From positions 1 to 38,970 of the forward strand of contig JAUILP010000030.1 of assembly GCA_030432875.1 (NCBI GenBank): 38,970 nucleotides of DNA, read 5' to 3'. The notes beneath the pieces were generated by a model that searched no databases, was not told the origin of the DNA, and saw nothing but the letters and a program-made list of their open reading frames with translations. The stretch comes from Oligoflexia bacterium (GTDB lineage: Bacteria; Bdellovibrionota_B; Oligoflexia; Oligoflexales; JAGOVF01). Position numbers and translations under genes: made by a program. Every line of letters begins with the position of its first letter. The stretch's first letter is position 1. Below are positions 9,100-17,451 of the stretch, piece after piece.

Positions 9100-10538
9100 A
9101 TTGGGCTCGCTTCGATAAAAAATTTTTTTAACAAATTAATAACAAGCCGCTCTCTAAACTCGCGTGAACCACGCACATCTGAAATAGGGGTAATGCGTGT
9201 TAAAACCTTATTTATTATGCCCTCTATGAATTCATTGTTAAACTCGCATCCCTTTGCCTCATGTTCTAAGTCCTCAAAACGCATAATCATGGGCCCGATC
9301 CCTCCGAATGCGACCCTTAAATCTAAGATTATATTTGAATTTTTGTTTAGGCTTAGAAAAAATGCTGCGGTTACCGTGGCAATATCTAAGTCGCGCCTTT
9401 TAGAAATTTTATAAAGAAAGAATTTTTTGTGCTCGAATTTTTTAGGGAATTTAACAGCCGTAATAGCTTCATCATTTTCTAAATCAAGCTGACGATATCC
9501 CTTAAATACATCTTTAACCTTTGCCGACCGCTTCCCTTTTAGGCTTGTTATTTCTAACTCTGCATCGAGGATATACAAAAAAGGCAAGGTGTCGCTAATG
9601 GGTGAGCCATTGGCAATGTTACCAATGAGGGTGGCGCGATTTTTTATTTGCGGAGAGGCAAAAATATTTAAATAGCGGCAAAAGTCTGGAAAAATTTTGC
9701 GGTATTCGGTTTCGATGTCACTAATGGTTGTTTTTGGCCCTGCCGAGTAAAAATCACCGACCTGTTTGTGTTTTTTCAGCCCTTTAATACGGTGAAGGCT
9801 CAATAGCTTCGTCCGCAAAATGTCTTTTTTATTTTGTTCAACGCCTATGTCAGTAAACCCAGAGACAACAGAGACATCGTTGTGAGCTGCTTTATATTTA
9901 AGGGCCTGAGTTAAAGAAGTTGGCGCAAAGTAAGTGATGGGGTTGTGTTCAAGTAAAATTGGTTCCGCTTGAGTCTCCTTCAAATCGAGAATAAGCTGCG
10001 GATTAGCATAAATCTCATTGATTGGTTTCATCTTGGCGGCATCTACGGCTAAGCCGCTTTCAATTATCGGGAGATATCCCGTGCAGCGGCATAGGTTGCC
10101 GGTTAAATAGCTTTTTATAGCTTCATTTTTATAGTGGACCTTATTTTCATTCAATGCTGTGAGAGCCATGACGATTCCTGGCGTGCAGTAACCACACTGA
10201 CTCCCACCATGACAGGCAATCTTTTCCTGTACCTCGGTAAGCTCCTTCGCGTCGCTCAGCCCTTCAATTGTGATGATATGCATGCCGTCTAATGAGTAGA
10301 CGGGGGCGATGCAGGAGTTGATCATCTTGTAGTTTAAAGTGTTTGCGTTTTTATCTGGCTCACCGACAAGAACGGTGCATGAGCCGCAGTCGCCCTCTTC
10401 ACAGACAACCTTGGTTCCTGATTTCAGTAAGACCTCCCGCAAAAAGCGGCTCAAGTTCATAAAAGCCTGAAATCCAGAGATCTTATAAGGTGTTCCGTTG
10501 ATGTAGAAGAAAACATATTTGCGAAGTTTGTGACGCAC
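9096..10538 (-). CDS. xdhA: Xanthine dehydrogenase small subunit (2Fe-2S and FAD domains)
   Basis: A 480-residue electron-transfer subunit. Residues about 5-90 form a plant-type ferredoxin domain with C46, C51, C54 and C76. Residues 100-165 form the second [2Fe-2S] domain with C115, C118, C150 and C152 (CGYCTPG and CRCTGY). Residues about 190-480 are the FAD-binding and CO-dehydrogenase-flavoprotein C-terminal domains, with RATLIGNIANGSPISD. One FAD loop reads VVSGFTDIGV where the family has a GG(T/S)D motif, a small deviation. The start is GTG at 10538 with AAGG about 5 nt upstream. The stop overlaps xdhB. The promoter is not clear; the 3' region of ssb lies just upstream on the same strand, so read-through from ssb is possible. 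Confidence 0.92.
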   Translation of the reverse strand: MRHKLRKYVFFYINGTPYKISGFQAFMNLSRFLREVLLKSGTKVVCEEGDCGSCTVLVGEPDKNANTLNYKMINSCIAPVYSLDGMHIITIEGLSDAKELTEVQEKIACHGGSQCGYCTPGIVMALTALNENKVHYKNEAIKSYLTGNLCRCTGYLPIIESGLAVDAAKMKPINEIYANPQLILDLKETQAEPILLEHNPITYFAPTSLTQALKYKAAHNDVSVVSGFTDIGVEQNKKDILRTKLLSLHRIKGLKKHKQVGDFYSAGPKTTISDIETEYRKIFPDFCRYLNIFASPQIKNRATLIGNIANGSPISDTLPFLYILDAELEITSLKGKRSAKVKDVFKGYRQLDLENDEAITAVKFPKKFEHKKFFLYKISKRRDLDIATVTAAFFLSLNKNSNIILDLRVAFGGIGPMIMRFEDLEHEAKGCEFNNEFIEGIINKVLTRITPISDVRGSREFRERLVINLLKKFFIEASPI

Positions 10539-10583
10539 GATGCCTTACCATTTAGTTCTAATACGTTAAGTTGACCTATCGTA

Positions 10584-10654
10584 ACTTCTCAAAAAGCATT
10601 GATCTGCGCTGCGTTGCTCGGCGTCGCCTTGCATCCCAGCACTTTTTGAGAAGT
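10584..10654. repeat. 71-bp palindromic element with 13-bp inverted ends
   Basis: ACTTCTCAAAAAG (10584-10596) is perfectly inverted at 10642-10654. The core shares about 48 bp with the two copies upstream of ssb (core text includes GCGTTGCTCGG and GTCGCCTTGCATCCCAGC). It looks like a short member of a REP/MITE-like family. Its outer pairs differ from those of the 11412 element in a matched way on both arms, so the palindrome is conserved. Confidence 0.8.
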
Positions 10655-10690
10655 CACGAGGTGTCCCGAGCACAGCGAGGGATCCCCTAA

Positions 10691-10766
10691 AATCAGATAC
10701 TTAGCAAGGAGATCCTTCAGGGTTTCACCCTTCAGGACACGTCTTTGGCACTTTCGCGCCAAAGAC
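10691..10766 (-). repeat. Two-hairpin repeat, copy C (3' of ssb)
   Basis: Read on the minus strand. Hairpin I (10766-10741) is GTCTTTGGC...GCCAAAGAC; with a G.T and a C-G pair added it has an 11-bp stem closed by a GAAA tetraloop. Hairpin II (10739-10710) has the form TCCT-GA-AGGGT-GAA-ACCCT-GA-AGGA, i.e. two helices around tandem G.A mismatches. A conserved tail TTGCTAAGTATCTGATT follows (to 10691). No T tract is present, so it is not a typical terminator. Confidence 0.75.
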
Positions 10767-10771
10767 TAATT

Positions 10772-10830
10772 AGATACTTAGGCAGGAGATCCGTCAAGGA
10801 TTCATCCTTTAGGATACATTTTTTGCGCCA
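10772..10830 (-). repeat. Two-hairpin repeat, copy D (degenerate, 3' of ssb)
   Basis: Aligns on the minus strand with copies B and C: the hairpin II unit spans 10816-10787 and is followed by the tail CCTAAGTATCTAATT. Hairpin II has diverged and pairs in a shifted register (AAGGA-TGAA-TCCTT). Hairpin I is lost except for ATGGCGC near 10830. It starts about 20 nt after the ssb stop and precedes copy C in tandem. Confidence 0.6.
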
Positions 10831-10847
10831 TTTGTGTGAAGGGCTGA

Positions 10848-11321
10848 CTAAAAAGGAATTTCATCAATATCTGGCATAGAACCAACATTGAGGTCAAAAC
10901 CTTCGTCTGCTGCTTGGAACGAGCTGCTGGGCTGATTGGTGTCATTGCTGCGGCTGCCTCTATTTTCAGTATAGGCATCATCACGCCCCTGCCCCCCGAT
11001 AAACTGCACATTTTGGGCAATGATCTCAGTTGTGTATTTTTTTACACCATTTGCGTCATCCCAGCTGCGTGTTTGCAACTTGCCCTCGACAAAAACGGAA
11101 CGCCCTTTTTTCAGATATTTAGCACAATTTTCCGCCTGTTTATTCCACACAACAACACGATGCCATTCGGTGTGCGGTTGCGATTGCCCATCAGCTGTTT
11201 TGCGGTATTCGGTAGTAGCGATACTCAGAGTTGCGACGGCAGCTTGATTGGGAGTATATCTAAGCTCGGGGTCGGCACCCAAGTTACCTAATAGTTGTAC
11301 GCGATTGACAGATGCTGACAT
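10848..11321 (-). CDS. ssb: Single-stranded DNA-binding protein
   Basis: A 157-residue protein that coats single-stranded DNA and recruits repair and replication proteins. Residues 1-110 are the OB fold, with the family start SVNRVQLLGNLGADPELRYTP and the conserved TEWHRVVVWNKQAE and YLKKGRSVFVEGKL. A Ser/Asn/Gln-rich flexible linker follows, and the C-terminus DIDEIPF is the acidic protein-interaction tip. AAGGAG lies about 8 nt before the ATG. A 14-bp palindrome of A and T lies at 11339-11352 in the leader; no LexA-type box is recognised. The gene stands alone, flanked on both sides by repeat elements. Confidence 0.97.
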   Translation of the reverse strand: MSASVNRVQLLGNLGADPELRYTPNQAAVATLSIATTEYRKTADGQSQPHTEWHRVVVWNKQAENCAKYLKKGRSVFVEGKLQTRSWDDANGVKKYTTEIIAQNVQFIGGQGRDDAYTENRGSRSNDTNQPSSSFQAADEGFDLNVGSMPDIDEIPF

Positions 11322-11411
11322 AATTGCTCTCCTTAACGAATAATTAATTATTGAATGTTACTTAACTTATGAAATACCTGTTATATTTGATGCTTATCTT
11401 GTTTTTATATA

Positions 11412-11529
11412 AATTCTCAAAAAGCACCGGTCTGCGGCGTTGCCACCTGTGCTCCGCTGCTCATTTACCCTATGTAAACTGCGCTGCGTTGCTCGGTGTC
11501 GCCTTGCATCCCAGCACTTTTTGAGAATT
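11412..11529. repeat. 118-bp palindromic element with 13-bp inverted ends
   Basis: AATTCTCAAAAAG (11412-11424) is perfectly inverted at 11517-11529. The element is the long form of the 71-bp one at 10584; the longer core adds a segment containing CCACCTGTGCTCCGCTGCTC and TTTACCCTATGTAAA, itself an inverted repeat. It lies upstream of ssb, 91 bp before its start codon. Confidence 0.8.
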
Positions 11530-11648
11530 TACCGCCCACGCATAAGCAGCGGTCTGCGGCGTTGCCACCTGTGCTCCGCTGCTCATTTACCCTATGTAAA
11601 CTGCGCTGCGTTGCTCGGTGTCGCCTTGCATCCCAGCACTTTTTGAGA
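11422..11648. repeat. 105-bp tandem duplication of the palindromic element
   Basis: 11422-11526 and 11544-11648 match at 104 of 105 positions by my reading (one C/G difference near the left end), at an offset of 122 bp. The second copy keeps the right inverted end but lacks the left arm, so it looks like an incomplete duplication. The short reading frames here (for example 11440-11753) arise from the repeat and are not genes. Confidence 0.85.
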
Positions 11649-11986
11649 GGTTGCGTTTTTTCTCGTTTTAGAACCATAAAAAGTTGTTTTCTGCAGAGGC
11701 AATATCGTTACAAGTATCGCAAAATCTCGAGAATGAGCAAGCACCGAGTATAGTTCTTTTCACGACGTCAGTAAAATGACATTGGCAAAAAATCACTATT
11801 ACTAAATAATAACGACATCCTAGGGCTCTCTGTTATAGAGGATTAAGTATAAATTTCCGTAGAATTAGTCTTTACTCGAAAGGTTAAAGCAGGCAATCTG
11901 TAGAGAGTTGGGGCATAGTCGAGCGAATTTCCCCCAAAAATCCCATTTACCGACATCTTTAATTCTTGAGAGATAGAAAAGAGAAT
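11649..11986. other. Spacer and leader before the 11987 gene
   Basis: No gene is seen in these 338 bp. The one clear element is the candidate promoter at 11782-11810. A small stem CTCTGTTATAGAG lies near 11828-11840 in the predicted leader. Confidence 0.45.
11782..11810 (+). promoter_or_regulatory. Candidate sigma-70-type promoter
   Basis: TTGGCA (11782-11787), a 17-bp spacer and AATAAT (11805-11810): each box has one mismatch to the sigma-70 consensus. It points at the 11987 lipoprotein gene and would give a leader of about 170 nt. Confidence 0.5.
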
Positions 11987-13447
11987 ATGATGATATTGAT
12001 TCGATCTAAAAGCCAATATTTATACCTTCTTCTGCTCACGGTCTTCATGAGCGTGGGGTGTGTGCGAGATGAGAAATTTCCTTCAATTGGGGCTAAATTT
12101 GCAGGCCCAATAGATGTTGCTGTTGATGCCTCTGGTGAGTATTTTTTTGTCCTCAGTGCGGACACTGACCGCACTTATAATCATGGCAATATTGTAACCT
12201 TAAATAAAGAAGGGCAAAAACTCAGTGCGGTGGAAACTCCACGCCTAGGCAAGAGCTTAACGCTTTCTGGTGACACGCTTATCGCAACTTTTGAAAGTGC
12301 GGAAAACACTGAAAACCAAGTTGTTATTTATGACGTTTCTCAACCTGAAAAAATTACGATATCAGCTGCGTTCGATTTGGATTGTTCTCCACTCAACGCC
12401 GTTTTGAATTCTACTTATGCCTATTTTGCCGTTAGTTGTTATGGCGGAGGGCTTTATGTCGGAGAGCTTAAGACGCCGCGTCAGACCTCCACGATTCATA
12501 AAGTGCGGCAGTTTAGCATTTCTCGAAGGGCAATGTTTCTTGATCCAAGCCGGAACTTGCTTTTTTTATTCACGACAGATTTGGGGCGGCAAAGCATTTT
12601 TGATACTGTTTATAACGATGCCGTATCTATAAATACCGAAGGCATTGAGTCGCCAGGCGGCAATGAAATGCCAGATGAACTTGAGCGACAAAAAAGCTTG
12701 CGTGAGAATAAAGCGCGCCACGAATCCTATCAATTCGCAGTTCTAAATTTAGCCGAAATAGCCGCAGAGGGTTTTCCTCTCAAATTGCGAACTGACAGTC
12801 CGGAGCAGTACCAAAAAGATTTGCGCTGGTTGTATTTTAATTTAAGTAATTATGACGGTGTGCCGGATATCACACGCCCTGAGCTTTATAGTACCCCACC
12901 AACACAAAATAATTATCGCGTTAATTTTTGGGAAGCAAAACCAGATCCAGCTAATACCAATGCTTTTTACCTGTCCCATCGCGGCCACGTTGTTCGCTCG
13001 CCATATGCCAATAATATTTTAAAAATAGAAATCACAGGCGATCCACTGGCCTTTGACGCTCAAGGAAAACCTCCCACTTTAACAAGCTATTTTTCCGTCA
13101 GTCGCGTTTACGGCTTTAATGGTGAAGTCAAAGCTTGGCATTATCCCGGAGATTTTGAAATTGTTAATACTTTTGGCGAACCAATTCTAATAGTCAATCA
13201 TTTCAAGGATTTAGTGAACAGGGAAAACGATGATGCCTTGGGTTTTGGTCTAGCTGCCCGCCCTGTAAATAATTTCAATTGGTTACAAGAAATGAGCGAT
13301 AATAATCCCACATCCTCATTTTATCAGGTGGCGGTAAACGAGCGAGGGACGGCAATAAGCTGTTTGTTTTATACAAACGCTGTGATAATCTTCCAAGTAT
13401 CACCAACACCGGGTAGCTTTACGTCGCGTATTATAAATAATCAGTAA
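11987..13447 (+). CDS. Lipoprotein, possibly beta-propeller, unknown function
   Basis: A 486-residue protein from the ATG at 11987. A TTG at 11966 is in frame but has no ribosome site; AAAAGAG lies just before 11987 and an ATG at 11990 is nearly as good. The start is a lipoprotein signal (RSKSQYLYLLLLTVFMSVGC, C25 as the lipidated residue). The mature part has repeating segments such as IDVAVDASGEYFFVLSAD, GKSLTLSGDTLIATF and NAVLNSTYAYFAVSCYGGG, with the spacing and glycine/aspartate turns of a WD/YVTN-like propeller. Family unknown to me. A two-hairpin repeat begins 3 nt after the stop. It is probably anchored in the outer membrane. Confidence 0.8.
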   Translation: MMILIRSKSQYLYLLLLTVFMSVGCVRDEKFPSIGAKFAGPIDVAVDASGEYFFVLSADTDRTYNHGNIVTLNKEGQKLSAVETPRLGKSLTLSGDTLIATFESAENTENQVVIYDVSQPEKITISAAFDLDCSPLNAVLNSTYAYFAVSCYGGGLYVGELKTPRQTSTIHKVRQFSISRRAMFLDPSRNLLFLFTTDLGRQSIFDTVYNDAVSINTEGIESPGGNEMPDELERQKSLRENKARHESYQFAVLNLAEIAAEGFPLKLRTDSPEQYQKDLRWLYFNLSNYDGVPDITRPELYSTPPTQNNYRVNFWEAKPDPANTNAFYLSHRGHVVRSPYANNILKIEITGDPLAFDAQGKPPTLTSYFSVSRVYGFNGEVKAWHYPGDFEIVNTFGEPILIVNHFKDLVNRENDDALGFGLAARPVNNFNWLQEMSDNNPTSSFYQVAVNERGTAISCLFYTNAVIIFQVSPTPGSFTSRIINNQ

Positions 13448-13449
13448 TT

Positions 13450-13501
13450 GGCGTGTTAGCGCCTGTTACGATGTCCTGAAGGGTGAGGCCCTGAAGGATC
13501 T
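13450..13501 (+). repeat. Two-hairpin repeat, copy A (3' of the 11987 gene)
   Basis: Hairpin I is short: GGCG-TGTTAG-CGCC (13450-13463), beginning 3 nt after the stop. Hairpin II (13472-13501) is TCCT-GA-AGGGT-GAG-GCCCT-GA-AGGA, with a T.G pair where copy B has C-G and copy C has T-A. The tail box CTAAGTAT is missing. Confidence 0.7.
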
Positions 13502-13682
13502 TCGAACAATGAAATTGATGTGAACGGCGCGACCGAACTGAAAAAACTGAGTTTAGCAACTTTGTGGGTTGTGTTTGTAGGTATGTAAAGGTAAATTACA
13601 AAATTTTTTAGGCGCGACTAACTAAAAGACCTAATATTTTTTCTGTAGAGTAACTAGGAGCGCGGGATAATTTTCAAGGTCT

Positions 13683-16600
13683 ATGCTTTTAAAGAAACTT
13701 TCCATTTCAGGATTCAAATCCTTCGCGGATAAAGTAACCCTAAACTTTGATGCGGGCATTACGGGTATTGTTGGTCCTAACGGGTGTGGTAAAAGCAACG
13801 TTATTGATTCCGTACGCTGGGTAATGGGCGAGCAAAATGCTAAAAACTTGCGCGGTGAAACTTCAACGGACATTATTTTTTCTGGGTCTGAAAAACGCAA
13901 ACCCCTTGGTTTGGCAGAAGTCGCTTTAACTTTTGATAATTCAGAAGATAAAGGTTTTTGCCCGCCAGAATATCGGCATGAACCGGAAATCACGATTTCT
14001 CGGCGCATTTATAGCGACGGGAGTCGCGATTATTTTATTAACCGCAAACAGTGCCGCTTAAAAGATGTTACTGATTTTTTCGCGACAACAGGTCTTGGTG
14101 GTCGCAGTTATTCTATGATTCAGCAAGGGCAAGTCGATCGCATCCTTAATGCGAAGCCCGAAGATGTCCGGGAAATTTTAGAAGAAGCTGCCGGTACTTT
14201 GGTATATAAAAAACGCAAACAAGAGGCTCAAAAACGTTTAGAATCTGCCCAAGGTAATCTTTCTCGTATGGAAGATATCATGGTAGAAATAGTTCGTCAG
14301 AAAGATGCGCTTTATGAACAAGTAGAAAAAGCAAAAAAATGGCAGGAGCTTTCTCAAAACTTGCGTCAAACAGAAGTGCATTTACTTAAGCAAAATTTTT
14401 CTCATTTTAATTTTGAAAAAGAAAAACTTGAGTCAGAGCTTGCTAGCGAGCAGGAACAAGAATTAGCGAGTGAAAAAAACATCGCCAATTTAGAAGAACG
14501 CGAAGCAGAGCTAAAGGCTATATTGGATACGCATGCCCCAAAACTTCATCACTTGCGCGAAGAAATTAGTCACTGTCGTGAAGAAATTGCTCGAAAAGAA
14601 ACTCAGTTGCTTAATCTTCTAGCTAAAGTTGAATCTGAGCAAAAATTTTTGGCTCAAATAGATGAACATTTGCAGGAAGCAAATGAAAATCGCAGTCGCT
14701 ATGCTCTAGAATTTGAAGAGGTAGAAAGCAAAAAGCTACGTCTTGAGGGTGAGTATAATGGATACAAAACATCTTTGGCTCAAAAACAAGAAGAACTAGA
14801 CGAAATTGACGAGAGCTTTCAAGTCTATTTAAACCGTAAAACCGAAATTGAAACACAACAGCGTAGCTTGGACCGTTTAATAGATCAAAACCATATCCGT
14901 AACGAAAATCTCGCTAAGGAAATTAAAAAAGTTCATGACGAGCGTGCCGAATATGAAGAAAGAAAGGAGCTATTAAAAGCAGATGTCGACGAAGCGCGCA
15001 TTTGGTACGGAGAAGCCCGGGAAAAAGTCGCGGCGGAAAAGGCTGGATTAGAAATTGAGCTGGAAAAGAAGCATAATTTGGAAAGAACTATTGCTTCAGT
15101 CTTGGAGCAAAAAAATTCACTCGATCAGGAAGTGAGTCAAGCCAAGGAAAAGAGTTACCAACTTTTAGCGCAAAAAGAATCCTTACAAGCACAGCTCTCA
15201 AATCAACAAGATTTTTTGACAACCTACAATGCCCTTGTTGACAGTAGCGGGTTAAAACAGTCTGAACTTGTTAAGCTTGATGATCTCATAACGATCAATG
15301 ATCCTGACGCGATCCTTTCCACCAAGGGGCTCAAAGCTTTTGATTTGTGGAGCAATAAATTTATTTTTTCTAGCCCTGAAAAATTTAATGCTGTAACCAG
15401 TAAAATTCCGCCTGAAGCAGGATCGTTTGAGGCGATAATTGAATCGGAAATTCGCGATATAATTTCTGATGATGCGAAAAAATATTTGCAATATCAAAAT
15501 ATTATCCCATTCAACCGCTTTATTCATTGGTTGCGAGAAAATGCGACGCTACAAAAATCTATCGATCATTTATTTTATTTTGATGGCAATCATTTAGATC
15601 CAGCCCTCTTCGCTAATATACCCAAGGGTGTAGAAATTATTACTGCTAGTGGTTATATTGCGAGTGCTCATGGAACTTTTCGGTATACAGGTGGTCGCGT
15701 TCTTCAGGGAAAAATTGCCACCTCGTTTGCGCTTGAAGCGGTTCTCCACGAACTAAGTCACCTACAAGAAAATCTCAATAAAACAGTGGAAATTAAAGCC
15801 CAGCTGGACGCTAAAATCCTTCTTAACCAGGAAAGCATTGCTGCAATCGATAAGATTTTGGATTCACAAAATCGGCAAGTTCTAGAGCTACTGGGTGACT
15901 TGCAGTCATGTGAGCAAACTTTAAGTTTTAAGGAGCAGCAATTAACAGAATCTCAAAACTTGGCTATAAAATGTGAACAAAAATCCGCAGAATATATTCA
16001 GGAAATAGATGATTTAGAACATGCCTTGCTGAGTTTGCAGCAGGAAAAATCTAGTCTTGATGAAGAGCTTTCAGATTTGGTATCCCGCTATGAAGATATG
16101 GAAGAACGCCGTATTGATATCATCCAGCAAATTAAGGCGGTTGAGCTGAAGTTGGCGTCAATGGAAGCCACCATGATGGGGATGGAAGAAAATTACCACC
16201 GTGTCCAGCGCCAATTTCAAGAGGCTGAAAATAAGATTGTTCGCTGGTCTAAAGATAAAATTTCAGCCGCAAATAACATATCTAATGCCGATCAGGATCG
16301 CGTTAACCTCCAAAGCGCTATGGAAGAGCTCATATATAAGCGCGAAACGATGGATAGTGAATTACTAGGCAGTCAGGATAGCCACTCTACCGTAATAGAA
16401 GAATTAAAAGTTATTGACCGAAATCTTCGTGAAATTCGTGACCATAAACAGCGGAGTCAACGGATATTTTCAGAAAAGAAACTCGCCTTTGAACGTGTGC
16501 GAATTGCTCTTGATGGCGTCATTTTGCAGGCGCTTGAGAACTATCATCTCGACTTAAACCACGAACAGATAGAGCCTGAACCAGAGTTTGATCAAGCGGC

Positions 16601-17357
16601 GCAAGTTCGTAAAATCAATCGTTTGAAAGCTAGCATTGAAGGTATGGGGCTCATCAATATGATGGCGCTGTCCGAATACGAAAACTTAGTAACAAGAGAA
16701 CAATTTTTATCGGATCAAAGAGATGAGGTCGTTGCCTCTATTGACCTTCTTAGAGACGCAATCGCTGAAATCGAAGAAACATCATTGAAGCGATTTATGG
16801 AAACTTTTTACGCCGTCAATTTAGAATTTGCTGAGCTGTTTCCCATTCTTTTTCCTAGTGGCGAAGCTCAGCTCACCTTGACCGACGAAGCCAACCCTCT
16901 TGAAAGTGGTATCGAGATCATGGTGCGCCTTCCTGGTAAAAAGCATCAGCGGCTCAATTTATTCTCGGGAGGCGAAAAAGCATTGACGGCAATCTCCCTC
17001 ATTTTTGCTTTATTAAAAACAAAGCCGACACCATTTTGTTTTCTTGACGAAGTGGATGCGCCATTGGATGAAGCAAATGTAGGGCGTTATAATCGCGTGC
17101 TCGAAGCTTTATCGTCAAGATTTCAGTTTGTTATCATTACCCACAATCGTAGAACAATGGAAATTTTAGATACGTTATACGGGGTAACGATGCAAGAACC
17201 CGGCGTGTCAAAAGTCGTCGGGGTAGACATGCGTAAAGATCTTCCTGATCACCTCAAAAAGCAAACATCTCCCGAGGTAGAGGCGCTTCCTGCCCTTGCG
17301 GCAAAACAGACGCGGGCTATCGAAGGGGCTACTGCAGGAAGTAATGTCGCTTTTTGA
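13683..17357 (+). CDS. smc: Chromosome partition protein SMC
   Basis: A 1224-residue condensin-type ATPase that compacts and segregates the chromosome. The N-terminal head has the Walker A box GPNGCGKSN (31-39) and the Q-loop region. The long coiled-coil arms run about 165-500 and 690-1000, rich in E/K/Q. The hinge lies at about 515-680 (globular, FDLWSNKFIF, GGRVLQGKIATSFALE). The C-terminal head has the signature LFSGGEKALTAISLIFALL and the Walker B FCFLDEVDAPLDEANVGRY. Only AAGG 3 nt before the ATG serves as ribosome site. The C-terminus has an extra Ala/Glu-rich tail of about 35 residues. The partners scpA and scpB are not in the window. It converges with map. Confidence 0.97.
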   Translation: MLLKKLSISGFKSFADKVTLNFDAGITGIVGPNGCGKSNVIDSVRWVMGEQNAKNLRGETSTDIIFSGSEKRKPLGLAEVALTFDNSEDKGFCPPEYRHEPEITISRRIYSDGSRDYFINRKQCRLKDVTDFFATTGLGGRSYSMIQQGQVDRILNAKPEDVREILEEAAGTLVYKKRKQEAQKRLESAQGNLSRMEDIMVEIVRQKDALYEQVEKAKKWQELSQNLRQTEVHLLKQNFSHFNFEKEKLESELASEQEQELASEKNIANLEEREAELKAILDTHAPKLHHLREEISHCREEIARKETQLLNLLAKVESEQKFLAQIDEHLQEANENRSRYALEFEEVESKKLRLEGEYNGYKTSLAQKQEELDEIDESFQVYLNRKTEIETQQRSLDRLIDQNHIRNENLAKEIKKVHDERAEYEERKELLKADVDEARIWYGEAREKVAAEKAGLEIELEKKHNLERTIASVLEQKNSLDQEVSQAKEKSYQLLAQKESLQAQLSNQQDFLTTYNALVDSSGLKQSELVKLDDLITINDPDAILSTKGLKAFDLWSNKFIFSSPEKFNAVTSKIPPEAGSFEAIIESEIRDIISDDAKKYLQYQNIIPFNRFIHWLRENATLQKSIDHLFYFDGNHLDPALFANIPKGVEIITASGYIASAHGTFRYTGGRVLQGKIATSFALEAVLHELSHLQENLNKTVEIKAQLDAKILLNQESIAAIDKILDSQNRQVLELLGDLQSCEQTLSFKEQQLTESQNLAIKCEQKSAEYIQEIDDLEHALLSLQQEKSSLDEELSDLVSRYEDMEERRIDIIQQIKAVELKLASMEATMMGMEENYHRVQRQFQEAENKIVRWSKDKISAANNISNADQDRVNLQSAMEELIYKRETMDSELLGSQDSHSTVIEELKVIDRNLREIRDHKQRSQRIFSEKKLAFERVRIALDGVILQALENYHLDLNHEQIEPEPEFDQAAQVRKINRLKASIEGMGLINMMALSEYENLVTREQFLSDQRDEVVASIDLLRDAIAEIEETSLKRFMETFYAVNLEFAELFPILFPSGEAQLTLTDEANPLESGIEIMVRLPGKKHQRLNLFSGGEKALTAISLIFALLKTKPTPFCFLDEVDAPLDEANVGRYNRVLEALSSRFQFVIITHNRRTMEILDTLYGVTMQEPGVSKVVGVDMRKDLPDHLKKQTSPEVEALPALAAKQTRAIEGATAGSNVAF

Positions 17358-17451
17358 AAGAATTGCGGTAACTTTTCAATCTGACTCAATATAATTTTTG
17401 ATGACAAATGTTTTTTTTGGCTCTAAGCCCAAGTAAAAGCCTAAATATTAT

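Larger units (their letters stand above)
10539..10847. other. Repeat-filled spacer between ssb and xdhA
   Basis: This 309-bp spacer has no gene. Read on the minus strand from ssb it holds a degenerate two-hairpin repeat, a well-preserved two-hairpin repeat, and then a 71-bp hairpin element with 13-bp inverted ends. Most of the spacer is explained by these three. Confidence 0.75.

Noticed and set aside
11440-11753. Short frames on both strands in the repeat zone upstream of ssb
   Set aside because: They arise from the tandem repeat and encode the same residues twice; no start signals.
17358-17451. Possible terminator between smc and map (GGCTCTAAGCC next to a T run)
   Set aside because: On the plus strand the T run precedes the short stem, and on the minus strand it becomes an A run, so it does not fit an intrinsic terminator on either strand.
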